DNA of 64,000 nucleotides, taken from NCBI RefSeq assembly GCF_020165195.1, contig NZ_JAIUHR010000002.1, positions 248,001-312,000 of the forward strand. Reading direction: 5' to 3'. Of the stretch, positions 37,201-45,854 are shown piece after piece. The notes below the pieces were generated by a model. The model was not told where the DNA came from. It saw nothing but the letters and a program-made list of their open reading frames with translations, and ran no database searches. Each line of letters begins with the position of its first letter. Position 1 is the first letter of the stretch. Origin of the DNA: Mesorhizobium sp. CA14 (GTDB taxonomy: Bacteria > Pseudomonadota > Alphaproteobacteria > Rhizobiales > Rhizobiaceae). Position numbers and translations under genes: made by a program.

Positions 37201-38374
37201 TCCTTCCAGTCCCGAAACTGCCGCCGCCATGCCCGCCGAACCGGCGCCCGCGCCGGTGGGACTTGCGGCGCCTGCCGCGCCGACGCCGACGGCTTCGGCG
37301 ATACCGTCCGAACCTGCCGCCGCAGCCGCCTCCGCGACGGATATGGATGGCGACATGCAGCCGATGGCCAAGGAACCTGTAATGGCCAGTCCGGCGGCCG
37401 AGGGCGCCGCGGCCAGCGCGCCGGCGCCCGCCGGCGCAGCAACCGGCGCGCCGGCTGCCACCTCCGCCGACGCGACAGGCGCCGTGCCGCCGGCCGGAAG
37501 CCAGGCGGCCGCGGCCAAATTCGACATTCCTTCGGAAATCGGTCCGGTGGCGCTGCGCGATGCCGCCGCCGGCGGCGACGCCAAGGCGCTGTTCGAGGTC
37601 GGCTCGCGCTACGCGGAATCGCGCGGCGTCAAGGAGGACATGAAGGCGGCCGCCAAATGGTATGAGCAGTCGGCCGAGCTCGGCTTCGCGCCGGCCGAAT
37701 ACCGCATCGGCAATTTCTACGAAAAAGGCATCGGCGTCGCGCGCGACATCAAGAAGGCCAAGACCTACTACCAGCTCGCCGCCCAACAGGGCAACGCCAG
37801 CGCCATGCACAATCTGGCGGTGCTGTTCGCCATGGCTGCGGACGGCGTGACCGACAATGAATCGGCCACGCACTGGTTCCAGGAAGCCGCCGACCTCGGC
37901 GTCAAGGACAGCCAGTTCAACCTCGGCATCCTGGCCGCCAAGGGCGTCGGCATGAAGCAGAACCTGGAAGAATCCTACAAGTGGTTCGCGCTCGTCGCCA
38001 AGACCGGCGACAAGGACGCCGCGGCCAAGCGCGACGAGATCGCCAATGCGCTCAGGCCCGAGCAGCTCGAGCGGGCGCGGGCCGCCACGGAATTGTGGAA
38101 GGCCAAGCCGCTCAACGCGGCCGCCAATTCGGCCGATGTTCCGGAATCCTGGCAGGACAGCACGCCACAGACCACCGCCGGCATCGACATGAAAAAGGCG
38201 GTGAAGAACATCCAGCTGATCCTCAACAAGAACGGCTACGATGCCGGCGGCGCCGACGGGGTGATGGGCGGCAAGACCAAGAACGCCATCATGGCCTTCC
38301 AGACCGACAACAAGATGAAGCCGACCGGCGAGATCGACGCGCCGCTCGTCAAGGCGCTCCTGGCGCACAAATAA
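34271..38374 (+). CDS. PodJ-like polarity protein with SEL1 repeats and peptidoglycan-binding domain
   Basis: A 1367-residue protein. A long cytoplasmic coiled-coil region (about 10-700) is rich in LEQRLD/FEDRVD heptads. A linker rich in Pro/Ala/Lys leads to one transmembrane helix (about 887-905, PILMAAAAIMMALAGLQL). Outside, an Ala/Pro-rich segment (about 910-1085) precedes SEL1 repeats (about 1090-1270: AKALFEVGSRYAE, AEYRIGNFYEKG, AMHNLAVLFA) and a C-terminal peptidoglycan-binding domain (about 1306-1365). This is the PodJ plan for polar localisation. The ATG at 34271 begins the family N terminus MNSKRSYLDTLNAGRQRR; its ribosome site is weak. Confidence 0.88.
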   Translation: MNSKRSYLDTLNAGRQRRQHASLEELNRSLETLEQRLDRTRADMPDRPDLRRPPVEPRYPSTQPYGQPRWYEDTYSAQRPLDRPPQSPAPQYPGTQNQRPQTRAPQNPAPAFGQNYQAIARDIDRVRGQEDSVAMVGKIAVELRGLREELRHQMTAGLQREFEAFRRDIDRAMQANSQLGTSGMPDKSSAELGLEFERLSGAIQALAEKSDDRSVNLLRLELEQVKGALDTLAREESVQKVDRRWDDFDRRWSAFEDRVDADQRKRAEGPSLSVLTDRLEQISSAVNNLPESLSLRSLEEKVRTLAGAIDRFAGQQTARGGETLAMIDERLDEISRAIVASTVAAQANVFDPETFGRIEKRMASLAAQIEEVAQSRPGAEVIDRLNLLTSRVDQLAGRADLPEQAMERLGRQIASITEKMDRTPAMPDADQIFHGLEQRFDALSMLLERRQGDAIEQGNILFRDLERRLDEVADRLDQRMHQDDGAGIMEALDARFAALAKRIETRTPDPANEMAIRGLESRLEDISSRLEWSAQQVAGIDPALIRSLEAQVAGLSAHLSKPSMPLPEFEDISPRLNEIEKSLAGTRDSILSVAREAAESAVKSLAESTSSTAQTNATAVAGLAQDLKTLEALTRRSDERNSRTFEAIHDTLLKIVDRLGSLESGETSEAVSELVDPKPAGKRGGRGGKIAVQDAPSMDIDQPLPLTGDMASLEGRAAAIMRDEPSAQRTPAEAAAAAAMAALGPDAVGDKSETTGRRKSMFSGLARAFKGKKEADTQPLAGAAPAGDVPSVDIDEPLDPKAANRPLEPGSGAPDLNAIMKRVRDERGGQPVRRTESDAAKSDFIAAARRAAQAAAAEADTLKRQSTMTGPVKALRIGDLLKARRKPILMAAAAIMMALAGLQLGKAFLSDPVETANNQPAPVVSSQTVDTASLNATAAPLADAQKTDMGTAKAENAPARPIRQAEPLKDAAPAASIPSSPETAAAMPAEPAPAPVGLAAPAAPTPTASAIPSEPAAAAASATDMDGDMQPMAKEPVMASPAAEGAAASAPAPAGAATGAPAATSADATGAVPPAGSQAAAAKFDIPSEIGPVALRDAAAGGDAKALFEVGSRYAESRGVKEDMKAAAKWYEQSAELGFAPAEYRIGNFYEKGIGVARDIKKAKTYYQLAAQQGNASAMHNLAVLFAMAADGVTDNESATHWFQEAADLGVKDSQFNLGILAAKGVGMKQNLEESYKWFALVAKTGDKDAAAKRDEIANALRPEQLERARAATELWKAKPLNAAANSADVPESWQDSTPQTTAGIDMKKAVKNIQLILNKNGYDAGGADGVMGGKTKNAIMAFQTDNKMKPTGEIDAPLVKALLAHK

Positions 38375-38375
38375 C

Positions 38376-38406
38376 GGCAGGCGCGTCGCATACGCGACGC
38401 CCTGCC
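38376..38406. terminator. Hairpin after the PodJ-like gene
   Basis: GGCAGG and GCGTCGC (38376-38389) pair with GCGACGC and CCTGCC (38394-38406) with one bulge and loop ATAC. It starts just after the stop codon. There is no long T-run. Confidence 0.55.
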
Positions 38407-38445
38407 ACACATTTGCCTGTTAACTGATTGAGATGGTTTTTGTTT

Positions 38446-38482
38446 CGGCGCGGCGGCGGGATTTTAATCCGCCCCCGCGCCG
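38446..38482. promoter_or_regulatory. GC-rich hairpin in the TauE leader
   Basis: CGGCGCGG (38446-38453) pairs with CCGCGCCG (38475-38482), with an inner GATT..AATC stem. It lies 85 bases before the TauE start and could be a second transcript end for the PodJ-like gene or a leader structure. Confidence 0.4.
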
Positions 38483-38566
38483 TTGCAAGAAAAAATTGGC
38501 TTTTCGGTGCTTTACTGTCCGGGGACGGCACTATGCGCCGACAGACAAACTGATCGAGACAGACGG

Positions 38567-39490
38567 GTGGGCATCTATCTCCCGATCGCGGAAATTTCCG
38601 TCAACGTCTTCGTGCTGCTGGCGATGGGCGCGGCGGTGGGTTTCCTGTCGGGCATGTTCGGGGTCGGCGGCGGTTTCCTGATCACGCCGCTCTTGATCTT
38701 GTACAACATCCCGCCGGCGATCGCCGTCGCCACGGGCGCCAACCAGGTCATCGCCTCCTCGTTCTCCGGCGCGCTGTCGCATTTCAAGCGCGGCACGCTC
38801 GACTTCAAGCTGGGCGGCGTGCTTCTGGCCGGCGGCATCGTCGGCTCGACGGCCGGTATCTTCGTCTTTGCGCTCTTGCGCCGGCTTGGCCAGTTGGACC
38901 TGTTCATCTCGCTGCTCTACGTCGCGCTGCTCGGCACGGTCGGAGGGCTGATGCTGGTCGAAAGCGTCAACGCGCTGCGCGCCAGCCGCAGCGGCGCCGC
39001 GCCCGTGCTCAAGAAATCCGGCCAGCACAACTGGATCCACCGGCTGCCGTTCAAGATGCGCTTCCGCGCCTCGAAGCTGTTCGTCAGCGTCATCCCGGTG
39101 CTTGGGCTTGGTGCCGGGATCGGCTTCCTGTCGTCGATCATGGGCGTCGGCGGCGGCTTCATCATGGTGCCGGCGCTGATCTACCTGCTAAAGGTGCCGA
39201 CCAATGTGGTTATCGGCACCTCGCTGTTCCAGATCATCTTCACCTCGGCCTACACCACCTTGGTGCATGCCACGACCAACCAGACGGTGGACGTGATCCT
39301 GGCCTTCCTGCTGATGGCCGGCGGCGTCGCCGGCGCGCAATATGGCGCCAAGGCCGGACAGAGGCTGCGCGGCGAACAGCTGCGCGCGCTTTTGGCGATA
39401 CTGGTGCTGGCCGTCGCCATCCGCCTTGCCGCCGATCTCTTCGTGACGCCGCCCAATCTCTATTCTCTGTCCGCCGCGGGGCTCAACTGA
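38567..39490 (+). CDS. TauE/SafE-family membrane exporter
   Basis: A 307-residue inner-membrane protein of the TauE/SafE family. It has about eight hydrophobic segments in two homologous halves, each with the family GVGGGF signature (GMFGVGGGFLITP near 30-42; IMGVGGGFIMVPALIY near 195-210). Members export sulfite, sulfoacetate or other anions; the substrate here is not known. The GTG at 38567 is chosen because it gives the family start (V/MGIYLPIAEISVNVFVLLAMG). Its stop overlaps the next gene (TGATG), so the two are coupled. Confidence 0.88.
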   Translation: MGIYLPIAEISVNVFVLLAMGAAVGFLSGMFGVGGGFLITPLLILYNIPPAIAVATGANQVIASSFSGALSHFKRGTLDFKLGGVLLAGGIVGSTAGIFVFALLRRLGQLDLFISLLYVALLGTVGGLMLVESVNALRASRSGAAPVLKKSGQHNWIHRLPFKMRFRASKLFVSVIPVLGLGAGIGFLSSIMGVGGGFIMVPALIYLLKVPTNVVIGTSLFQIIFTSAYTTLVHATTNQTVDVILAFLLMAGGVAGAQYGAKAGQRLRGEQLRALLAILVLAVAIRLAADLFVTPPNLYSLSAAGLN

Positions 39491-40281
39491 TGGCGGCACG
39501 ACGAGCATTTGCAGCCGCCGTCTCGTTGTCGATGCTCTTTGCCCTTTCCCCGGCGACGGCACAAACGCCGCCCGCCGAAAGCATCCAGATCGGCCTGTCG
39601 ACCGACGCCATTTCCATCACGGCGGGTTTCTCGGGCGCCGACCTGACGATCTTCGGATCGCTGGAAAATCCCGACCCGCTGATCGCGCGCCAGGGGCGCT
39701 ACGATGTGATCGTGGTGCTCGAAGGGCCGCCAAGGCCGGTCGTCGTCCGGCGCAAGGACAGAGTGCTCGGCGTCTGGATCAATCTGGATTCGGAGACGTT
39801 CGAGAACGTGCCGGTTTCCTATTCCGTCGCGACGACGCGGCCGCTGCAAGACATCGCCGAGCCTGCCAAATACAAACAGCTCTCGCTTGGCGCGCAGAAC
39901 CTCTACATGAAGCCCGCCGACGAAGCCGATAGTCCGGCGACGATCGAGGAATTCACCGCCGCGCTCCGCGACCGCAAGGCGGCGACGGGCCTCTACAGCG
40001 AGAATGTCGGCGGCGTGCAATTTCTGTCGCAGAACCTGTTTCGCGCCACCGTGCGGCTCGCGCCCAACGTGCCGGTCGGGACCCATAAAGCCCGCGCGTT
40101 CCTGTTCAAGAGCGGCATGTTCGTCAAGGAAAGCTCGGCCCAGCTCGAAATCCGCAAATCCGGCTTCGAGCAGTCGGTCTTCCGCGTCGCGCATGACGAT
40201 TCGTTCCTCTACGGCGTGTTTGCGATATCGCTGGCCATGCTGACCGGCTGGCTGGGCCGGCTCATCTTCCGCAAGGATTGA
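39490..40281 (+). CDS. TIGR02186-type exported membrane protein
   Basis: A 263-residue protein with a signal peptide (about 1-24), a beta-rich periplasmic domain (25-235), and one C-terminal membrane helix (about 240-256, LYGVFAISLAMLTGWLG). It matches the alphaproteobacterial family TIGR02186, which is almost always next to a TauE gene. It may assist the exporter at the outer face of the inner membrane, but its function is not known. Its ATG overlaps the tauE stop codon. After it lies a 201-base spacer before the Hsp70-like gene. Confidence 0.8.
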   Translation: MAARRAFAAAVSLSMLFALSPATAQTPPAESIQIGLSTDAISITAGFSGADLTIFGSLENPDPLIARQGRYDVIVVLEGPPRPVVVRRKDRVLGVWINLDSETFENVPVSYSVATTRPLQDIAEPAKYKQLSLGAQNLYMKPADEADSPATIEEFTAALRDRKAATGLYSENVGGVQFLSQNLFRATVRLAPNVPVGTHKARAFLFKSGMFVKESSAQLEIRKSGFEQSVFRVAHDDSFLYGVFAISLAMLTGWLGRLIFRKD

Positions 40282-40482
40282 TGCTTCGGGAAGAACCGGA
40301 AGACCCGTTTTCCGTTCAAAACAGGGTTTCCCTTTTCCCGGTTTTGCGGTACATCGCCGCCTCCCAGCCCTAGGGACAAGCACACACATTTCGATTTCGG
40401 CAGAGCGGTCCGGCAATCCGGATGACGGCGCGCAACGCGTCGCCGACGATCTGCCGCCATGAAGCAAAGACAGGAGGCTGCG

Positions 40483-41739
40483 ATGCAATCGGCATTCGGC
40501 GGCATCGATTTCGGCACGTCCAATTCCACCGTGGGCGTGATCCGCGACGGCCGGGCGCGGCTGGTGGCGCTGGAAGGCGAGCAGCCCACTCTGCCGAGCG
40601 CCGTGTTCTTCAACTTCGAGGACGGCTACACCTATTTCGGCCGCCGGGCGATCAGCGACTATACCGACAGCGTCGAAGGCCGGCTGATGCGCTCGCTGAA
40701 GAGCGTTCTCGGCAGCTCGCTTGCCAACGAGAAGACGCGCATCAAGGCGCGCCAGATCGGCTTCGTCGACATCATCGGCCTGTTCATCGACCACCTCAAG
40801 AAGCGGCTGGAAGAAGATGCCGGCGGTCCGGTCGACAACGTGGTGCTGGGCCGGCCCGTGCAATTCGTCGACGACGACGCGGCTGCCGATTCGAAGGCGC
40901 AAGGCGAACTTGAAAAGGCCGCCCGCGCGCAAGGCTTCAAGCACATCGCCTTCCAGTTCGAGCCGATCGCGGCGGCGCTCGATTACGAGCAAAAGGTTTC
41001 CCGCGAGGAGCTGGCACTGATCGTCGACATGGGCGGCGGCACCTCCGACTTCTCGATCGTCCGGGTCTCGCCGGAGCGGGCGCGGTCGAGCGACCGCAAG
41101 GCCGACATCCTCGCCAACCGGGGCATCCATATCGGCGGCACCGATTTCGACCGGCTGCTCAGCATCGCCCATGTCATGCCCGAGCTCGGCTATCTGACAC
41201 GGACCAAGGACCACAAGCGCAACCTGCCGGCGGCCTATTTCATCGACCTGGCGACCTGGCAGCGCATCAATCTGGTCTATACCGCCAAGGCGATGTCGGA
41301 TCTCAGGCAGATCCGCTACGAGGCCGAGCGGGCCGACCTCGTCGACCGCTTCATCCATGTCGTCGAGCATCGCTACGGCCATGCGATGGCGGGCCTGGTC
41401 GAGAGGGCGAAGATCGCGCTCACGGACCAGTCTTCAGCCGAGGTGAAGGTGTCGCTGCCCGGCGCGCGCTTCGCGGCCGAGATCACGCGCGCAGGCCTCG
41501 AGGAGACGATTGCCGGCGACATCGAACGCGTGGCCGCAACGGTCCAACAGACGATCGCCGACGCCGGCGTTGCCGCCTCGGCCATCACCGCCGTGTTCCT
41601 CACCGGCGGTTCGACCGCCATCCCGCTGGCCAAGCGGCAGATCCTGTCACTGATGCCGCAGGCCGCCGTCATCGAAGGCGACATGTTCGGCTCAGTCGGC
41701 CTCGGCCTCGCGCTCGACGCGCAGCGCAAATACGCCTGA
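40483..41739 (+). CDS. Hsp70-family protein, YegD-like
   Basis: A 418-residue ATPase-domain-only Hsp70 relative. ATP-binding motifs are GIDFGTSNSTVGV (about 7-19), DMGGGTSDFSIV near 190 and FLTGGSTAIPLAK near 384. The substrate-binding domain of DnaK is absent, as in YegD, so it may be a cochaperone-independent ATPase. The ATG at 40483 has AGGAGG five bases upstream and is preferred to ATG at 40459. Its stop lies directly against the stop of the converging LysR gene. Confidence 0.85.
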   Translation: MQSAFGGIDFGTSNSTVGVIRDGRARLVALEGEQPTLPSAVFFNFEDGYTYFGRRAISDYTDSVEGRLMRSLKSVLGSSLANEKTRIKARQIGFVDIIGLFIDHLKKRLEEDAGGPVDNVVLGRPVQFVDDDAAADSKAQGELEKAARAQGFKHIAFQFEPIAAALDYEQKVSREELALIVDMGGGTSDFSIVRVSPERARSSDRKADILANRGIHIGGTDFDRLLSIAHVMPELGYLTRTKDHKRNLPAAYFIDLATWQRINLVYTAKAMSDLRQIRYEAERADLVDRFIHVVEHRYGHAMAGLVERAKIALTDQSSAEVKVSLPGARFAAEITRAGLEETIAGDIERVAATVQQTIADAGVAASAITAVFLTGGSTAIPLAKRQILSLMPQAAVIEGDMFGSVGLGLALDAQRKYA

Positions 41740-42645
41740 TTATTCCGCGCTTGCCGAGGCGTCCGCCTTGCCGGTGAGATGCGCCTTCAGCGCCATCTGC
41801 GCGAGGCTCGCCTGGCGGTCGCGATGCGTGATCATGGCGAAGTCGCGCTTCGGCAATTCGACCGGCACGGCCCTGAGGCTGCCCTCCGCCAAGGAGCGCG
41901 CGACCACCAGTTCCGAGATGATCGTCGCCCCCGCGCCGGCCTCGACCGCCTGACGCACGGCCTCATTGCTGGGCAGGACGAGGAAAATCTGCAGCTCGGC
42001 CGGCGGGACCCCTTGGCTGAGCGCGAAATCCTCCAGCGCCTCGCGCGTACCGGACCCCCCTTCCCTGATGATCCAGCGCAGCGCCCTGATGTCGAGGTTC
42101 CCTGCCCGCGTCGTCGGAATTTCGGGATGCGCGCGCGCAACCACCAGCATCGGATGATCTTCGTCGACCGTGGCGCGGCGCAGGATGTCGGACTCGGTGC
42201 GGCCCTCGACCAGTCCGAAATCGGCCCTGCCGTCCAGCACATTGGCCTCGACCTGCCTGGTGTTGCCGATCGTCACGCTCAGTTTCACGGCAGGATAGGC
42301 CTCATGGAAGGCAGCCAGGCGACGGGGCAGCCAATAGCTCGCGATGGTCTGGCTGGCCGCGATCGACAGGCTGCCGGCGACGGTCTGCGAGACATCCTCC
42401 AGCACGCCGCGGGCGGCGGCGGCGCGATCCAGGACAGCCTTCGCTTCCGGCAGGAAGCGGTGCCCGGTCTGGGCCAGTTCGATGTTACGGCCGACCCGGT
42501 TGAACAGGCGCACACCGTGCTGGCTTTCGAGCGCGCGAATGGCAGCCGACGCGGCCGACTGCGAGATGCCGAGCCGCTCGGCGGCCCTGGTCATATGACC
42601 GTGCTCGGCGACGGCGACGAAGATGCGCAACTGATCGAGGGTCAT
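41740..42645 (-). CDS. LysR-family regulator divergent from molybdoenzyme operon
   Basis: A 301-residue LysR-type regulator. The N-terminal winged helix is MTLDQLRIFVAVAEHGHMTR, then AAERLGISQSAASAAIRALE (1-45); the effector domain follows (about 90-290), with SLSIAASQTIASYWLPRRLA at its start. The ATG at 42645 gives the standard N terminus. It diverges from the molybdenum oxidoreductase operon across 123 bases and probably controls it. Its sulfur-compound ligand, if any, is unknown. Confidence 0.9.
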   Translation of the reverse strand: MTLDQLRIFVAVAEHGHMTRAAERLGISQSAASAAIRALESQHGVRLFNRVGRNIELAQTGHRFLPEAKAVLDRAAAARGVLEDVSQTVAGSLSIAASQTIASYWLPRRLAAFHEAYPAVKLSVTIGNTRQVEANVLDGRADFGLVEGRTESDILRRATVDEDHPMLVVARAHPEIPTTRAGNLDIRALRWIIREGGSGTREALEDFALSQGVPPAELQIFLVLPSNEAVRQAVEAGAGATIISELVVARSLAEGSLRAVPVELPKRDFAMITHRDRQASLAQMALKAHLTGKADASASAE

Positions 42646-42650
42646 GTCGC

Positions 42651-42721
42651 AACTAAGAAGCAAAGTCGATCGGAATTACAAGAGCCGCTTGTTAGACAGA
42701 TCAATTGCTTTGTTCTAAGTT
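42651..42721. promoter_or_regulatory. Imperfect inverted repeat between LysR and oxidoreductase operon
   Basis: AACTAAGAAGCAAAG (42651-42665) is mirrored by CTTTGTTCTAAGTT (42708-42721), with one substitution and one inserted base. It spans the divergent promoter and may hold LysR operator sites. Confidence 0.4.
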
Positions 42722-42768
42722 TTTGCCTGAAGTTGGAAAAAATTGGTCGTCATAAGCCAAGAGGGGAA

Positions 42769-42927
42769 ATGGCAGGGCGCTTCAAATCCCTATTCGCGCA
42801 TTGGAGCCGTCGGCTGAAGCGGCAGCTCGCCGGCGAGCGTTATCATCCCGAGCTCCACTACATGCGCGGCCCCGGCCCCAAGACGAAGGCCAAGATGGCG
42901 AGCGGCAAGAGCGTTCGCGGATCATGA
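42769..42927 (+). CDS. Small basic protein leading the oxidoreductase operon
   Basis: A 52-residue, strongly basic protein: MAGRFKSLFAHWSRRLKRQL at the start and YMRGPGPKTKAKMASGKSVR near the end. It has no membrane segment or signal and I do not recognise a domain. GAGGGG sits just before the ATG. Its stop overlaps the start of the molybdopterin subunit (ATGA), so it is co-translated with it. That position and its clear ribosome site support a real gene. It may help assembly or act as a small partner; this is inference. Confidence 0.75.
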   Translation: MAGRFKSLFAHWSRRLKRQLAGERYHPELHYMRGPGPKTKAKMASGKSVRGS

Positions 42928-45854
42928 GCAAAGCCGCGCCGCGCGGCGCCAATTCCGCACCCTCGCAGCGGCCGCTGGCGGACAGCCGAGCACCGAACGA
43001 AGGCGACGGCGTAGAGACCTCGCCTGAAGTCTCCGACCGCATCGCCAAGACCACCTGCTACATGTGCGCCTGCCGCTGCGGTATCGACGTCCACATCAAG
43101 GACGGCAAGGTTCGCTACATCAACGGCAACAAGGACCATCCGGTGAACCGCGGCGTGATCTGCGGCAAGGGCAGCGCCGGCATCATGCAGCATTACAGCC
43201 CGGCGCGGCTGAGGAAGCCCTTGCTGCGCACAGGTCCGCGCGGCTCGGGCGAATTCCGCGAGATCGAGTGGGAGGAAGCGCTGACCATCGCCACCGAGAG
43301 GCTGTCGGCGATCCGGCGCACCGATCCGAGGAAGCTTGCCTTCTTCACCGGGCGCGACCAGTCGCAATCGCTGACCGGCTTGTGGGCATCGAAGTTCGGC
43401 ACGCCCAATTTCGCCGCGCATGGCGGCTTTTGCTCCGTGAACATGGCGGCCGGCGGGCTCTATACGATCGGCGGCTCGTTCTGGGAGTTCGGCGAACCCG
43501 ATTGGGACAACACGAAATACTTCATGCTGTTCGGCGTCGCCGAGGACCATGATTCCAATCCGATCAAGATCGGCCTCGGCAAGCTCAAGGCGCGCGGGGC
43601 CAAGGTGGTTTCGATCAATCCCTGCCGCACCGGCTACAATGCCATCGCCGACGACTGGATCGGCATTCGCCCAGGCACGGACGGCCTGTTCGTGCTGGCG
43701 CTCGTCCACGAACTGCTCAAGGCCGGCCGCGTCGATCTCGACTATCTGCTGCGCTACACCAACGCGACGGTGCTGGTCGTGCAGGAGCCGGGGGCCGCCG
43801 ACGATGGACTGTTCGTGCGCGACAAGGACGACAACCCGCTTGCCTGGGACAGAGTGGCGGAGCGGCCGGTCAACGCAGCCGACCCCGAAGCCAAGCCGGC
43901 GCTGACCGGCAGCTATGAGATTGGCGGGCGGTGTTGCGTGCCGGTCTTCCAGCTCATCGCCGAACGCTATCTCGACGAGACGTACTCGCCGAACGCCGTG
44001 GCAGAGCGCTGCGGTGTTGCCGCCGACACGATCCGGCGCATCGCGGCTGAGCTGGCGCATGTCGCCTTCGAGCAGACGATCGAGCTGCCGATCGCCTGGA
44101 CCGACTGGGCCGGCCGGCGACACGAGACGATCAAGGGCCGACCGGTCTCGATGCACGCCATGCGCGGCATCTCGGCCCATTCCAACGGTTTCCACACCTG
44201 CCGCGCCATCCACCTCTTGCAGGTGCTACTCGGCACGGTGGATGTTCCGGGCGGCTTCCGCTTCAAGCCGCCCTATCCGCGCTCGGCGCCGCCGGGGCCG
44301 AAGCCATGCGGAAAAAACGCCCAGCCGATGACGCCGCTGGACGGCATGCCGCTCGGCTTCGTCTGCGGCCCGGACGATCTTGTCGTCGACAAGGCCGGCC
44401 GGCCCACCCGCATCGACAAGGCCTACTCCTGGGAAGCCCCCCTGGCCGCCCATGGGTTGATGCATTCGGTGATCCGCAATGCCTGGGCCGGCGATCCTTA
44501 TCCGATCGACACGCTGCTGATGTACATGTCGAACATGGCGTGGAACTCGTCGATGAACACGGTCGAGACGATTGCCATGCTGACCGACAAGGACGCGGCA
44601 GGCGCCTACAAGATCCCCTTCGTCATCTATTCCGACGCCTATTATTCCGAGACGGTGGCGTTTGCCGACCTTGTGCTGCCCGACACCACCTATCTCGAGC
44701 GGCATGATTGCATCAGCCTGCTCGACCGGCCGATCAGCCATGCGGACGGGGCCGCCGACGCCATCCGCCATCCGGTGGTGCAGCCGGACCGCGACGTGCG
44801 GCCATTCCAGTCCGTGCTGATCGAGCTCGGCGCGCGGCTCGGCCTCCCGGGCTTCGTCGACGAGGACGGCTCGGCGAAATACCGCGACTATGCCGATTAC
44901 ATCGTCAACCACGAACGCACGCCGGGCATCGGCCCTTTAGCCGGCTGGCGCGGTAAGAATGGCGGCGCGATCGGCCGGGGCGACGTCAATCCGGGTCAGA
45001 TGCAGCGCTACATCGACAATGGCGGCTTCTGGCACCACGAATTTTCCGACGACCAGCGCTATTACAAGATGGGCAACCGCGCCTATCTCGACTTCGCGGC
45101 CGAGATGGGTTTCATCCCCAGGGCCGAGCCTATTGTCTTCCAGCTCTATTCGGAACCGATGCAGCGATTCCGGCTGGCGGCGCGCGGCCATGGCAAGGTG
45201 CAGCCGCCGGAGGCCGAGCGCGGCCGTATCGAAGCCTATATGGACCCGCTGCCATTCTGGTACGCGCCCCTCGAGGATGCCACCGTCGATCTCGCAAAAT
45301 ATCCGCTGCATGCGCTGACGCAGCGGCCGATGCACATGTACCATTCCTGGGGCTCGCAAAATGCGTGGCTGCGGCAGATCACCAGCCAGAACCGCCTGTT
45401 CGTGCATACGCAGACCGCCACCGGCCTTGGCCTTTCCGACGACGACTGGGTGTGGATCGAAAGCATCAACGGCCGGGTGAAGGGCCAGATCAAGCTGGTC
45501 GACGGCGTGAACCCCGACACGGTGTGGACCTGGAACGCGGTTGGCAAGCGGCGCGGCAGCTGGGGGCTGAAGGACGATGCGGCGGAGAGCAATCGCGGCT
45601 TCCTGCTCAACCACGTCATCGCCGACCAGACCGCGGCCGACGCCAACGGCAAGCGCTATTCGAATTCCGATCCGGTCACAGGACAGGCCGCGTGGTTCGA
45701 TGTGCGCGTGCGGATCGTCAAATGCGCGCCTGAGGAAGCCGGCTTCACCGAGCCGCAATTGGAGCGTTTCGCCCAGCCGCCGCATTTCGAGCCTTCGCCG
45801 GACGTGCTTCGCTTCGGCGCCGCGTTCCGCATGAAGAGGGAAGCCGCCGAATGA
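42924..45854 (+). CDS. Molybdopterin oxidoreductase, large subunit (SoeA-like)
   Basis: A 976-residue enzyme of the DMSO reductase superfamily. The N-terminal 4Fe-4S ligands are Cys45, 48, 52 and 80 (CYMCACRCG, then GVICGKG). A Cys in HGGFCSVNMA is the probable molybdenum ligand. There is no Tat signal, so it should be cytoplasmic, like the sulfite dehydrogenase subunit SoeA. Together with a four-cluster Fe-S subunit and a DmsC-type anchor it makes a quinone-linked complex; sulfite is the leading but unproven substrate. Its stop overlaps the next start. Confidence 0.85.
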   Translation: MSKAAPRGANSAPSQRPLADSRAPNEGDGVETSPEVSDRIAKTTCYMCACRCGIDVHIKDGKVRYINGNKDHPVNRGVICGKGSAGIMQHYSPARLRKPLLRTGPRGSGEFREIEWEEALTIATERLSAIRRTDPRKLAFFTGRDQSQSLTGLWASKFGTPNFAAHGGFCSVNMAAGGLYTIGGSFWEFGEPDWDNTKYFMLFGVAEDHDSNPIKIGLGKLKARGAKVVSINPCRTGYNAIADDWIGIRPGTDGLFVLALVHELLKAGRVDLDYLLRYTNATVLVVQEPGAADDGLFVRDKDDNPLAWDRVAERPVNAADPEAKPALTGSYEIGGRCCVPVFQLIAERYLDETYSPNAVAERCGVAADTIRRIAAELAHVAFEQTIELPIAWTDWAGRRHETIKGRPVSMHAMRGISAHSNGFHTCRAIHLLQVLLGTVDVPGGFRFKPPYPRSAPPGPKPCGKNAQPMTPLDGMPLGFVCGPDDLVVDKAGRPTRIDKAYSWEAPLAAHGLMHSVIRNAWAGDPYPIDTLLMYMSNMAWNSSMNTVETIAMLTDKDAAGAYKIPFVIYSDAYYSETVAFADLVLPDTTYLERHDCISLLDRPISHADGAADAIRHPVVQPDRDVRPFQSVLIELGARLGLPGFVDEDGSAKYRDYADYIVNHERTPGIGPLAGWRGKNGGAIGRGDVNPGQMQRYIDNGGFWHHEFSDDQRYYKMGNRAYLDFAAEMGFIPRAEPIVFQLYSEPMQRFRLAARGHGKVQPPEAERGRIEAYMDPLPFWYAPLEDATVDLAKYPLHALTQRPMHMYHSWGSQNAWLRQITSQNRLFVHTQTATGLGLSDDDWVWIESINGRVKGQIKLVDGVNPDTVWTWNAVGKRRGSWGLKDDAAESNRGFLLNHVIADQTAADANGKRYSNSDPVTGQAAWFDVRVRIVKCAPEEAGFTEPQLERFAQPPHFEPSPDVLRFGAAFRMKREAAE

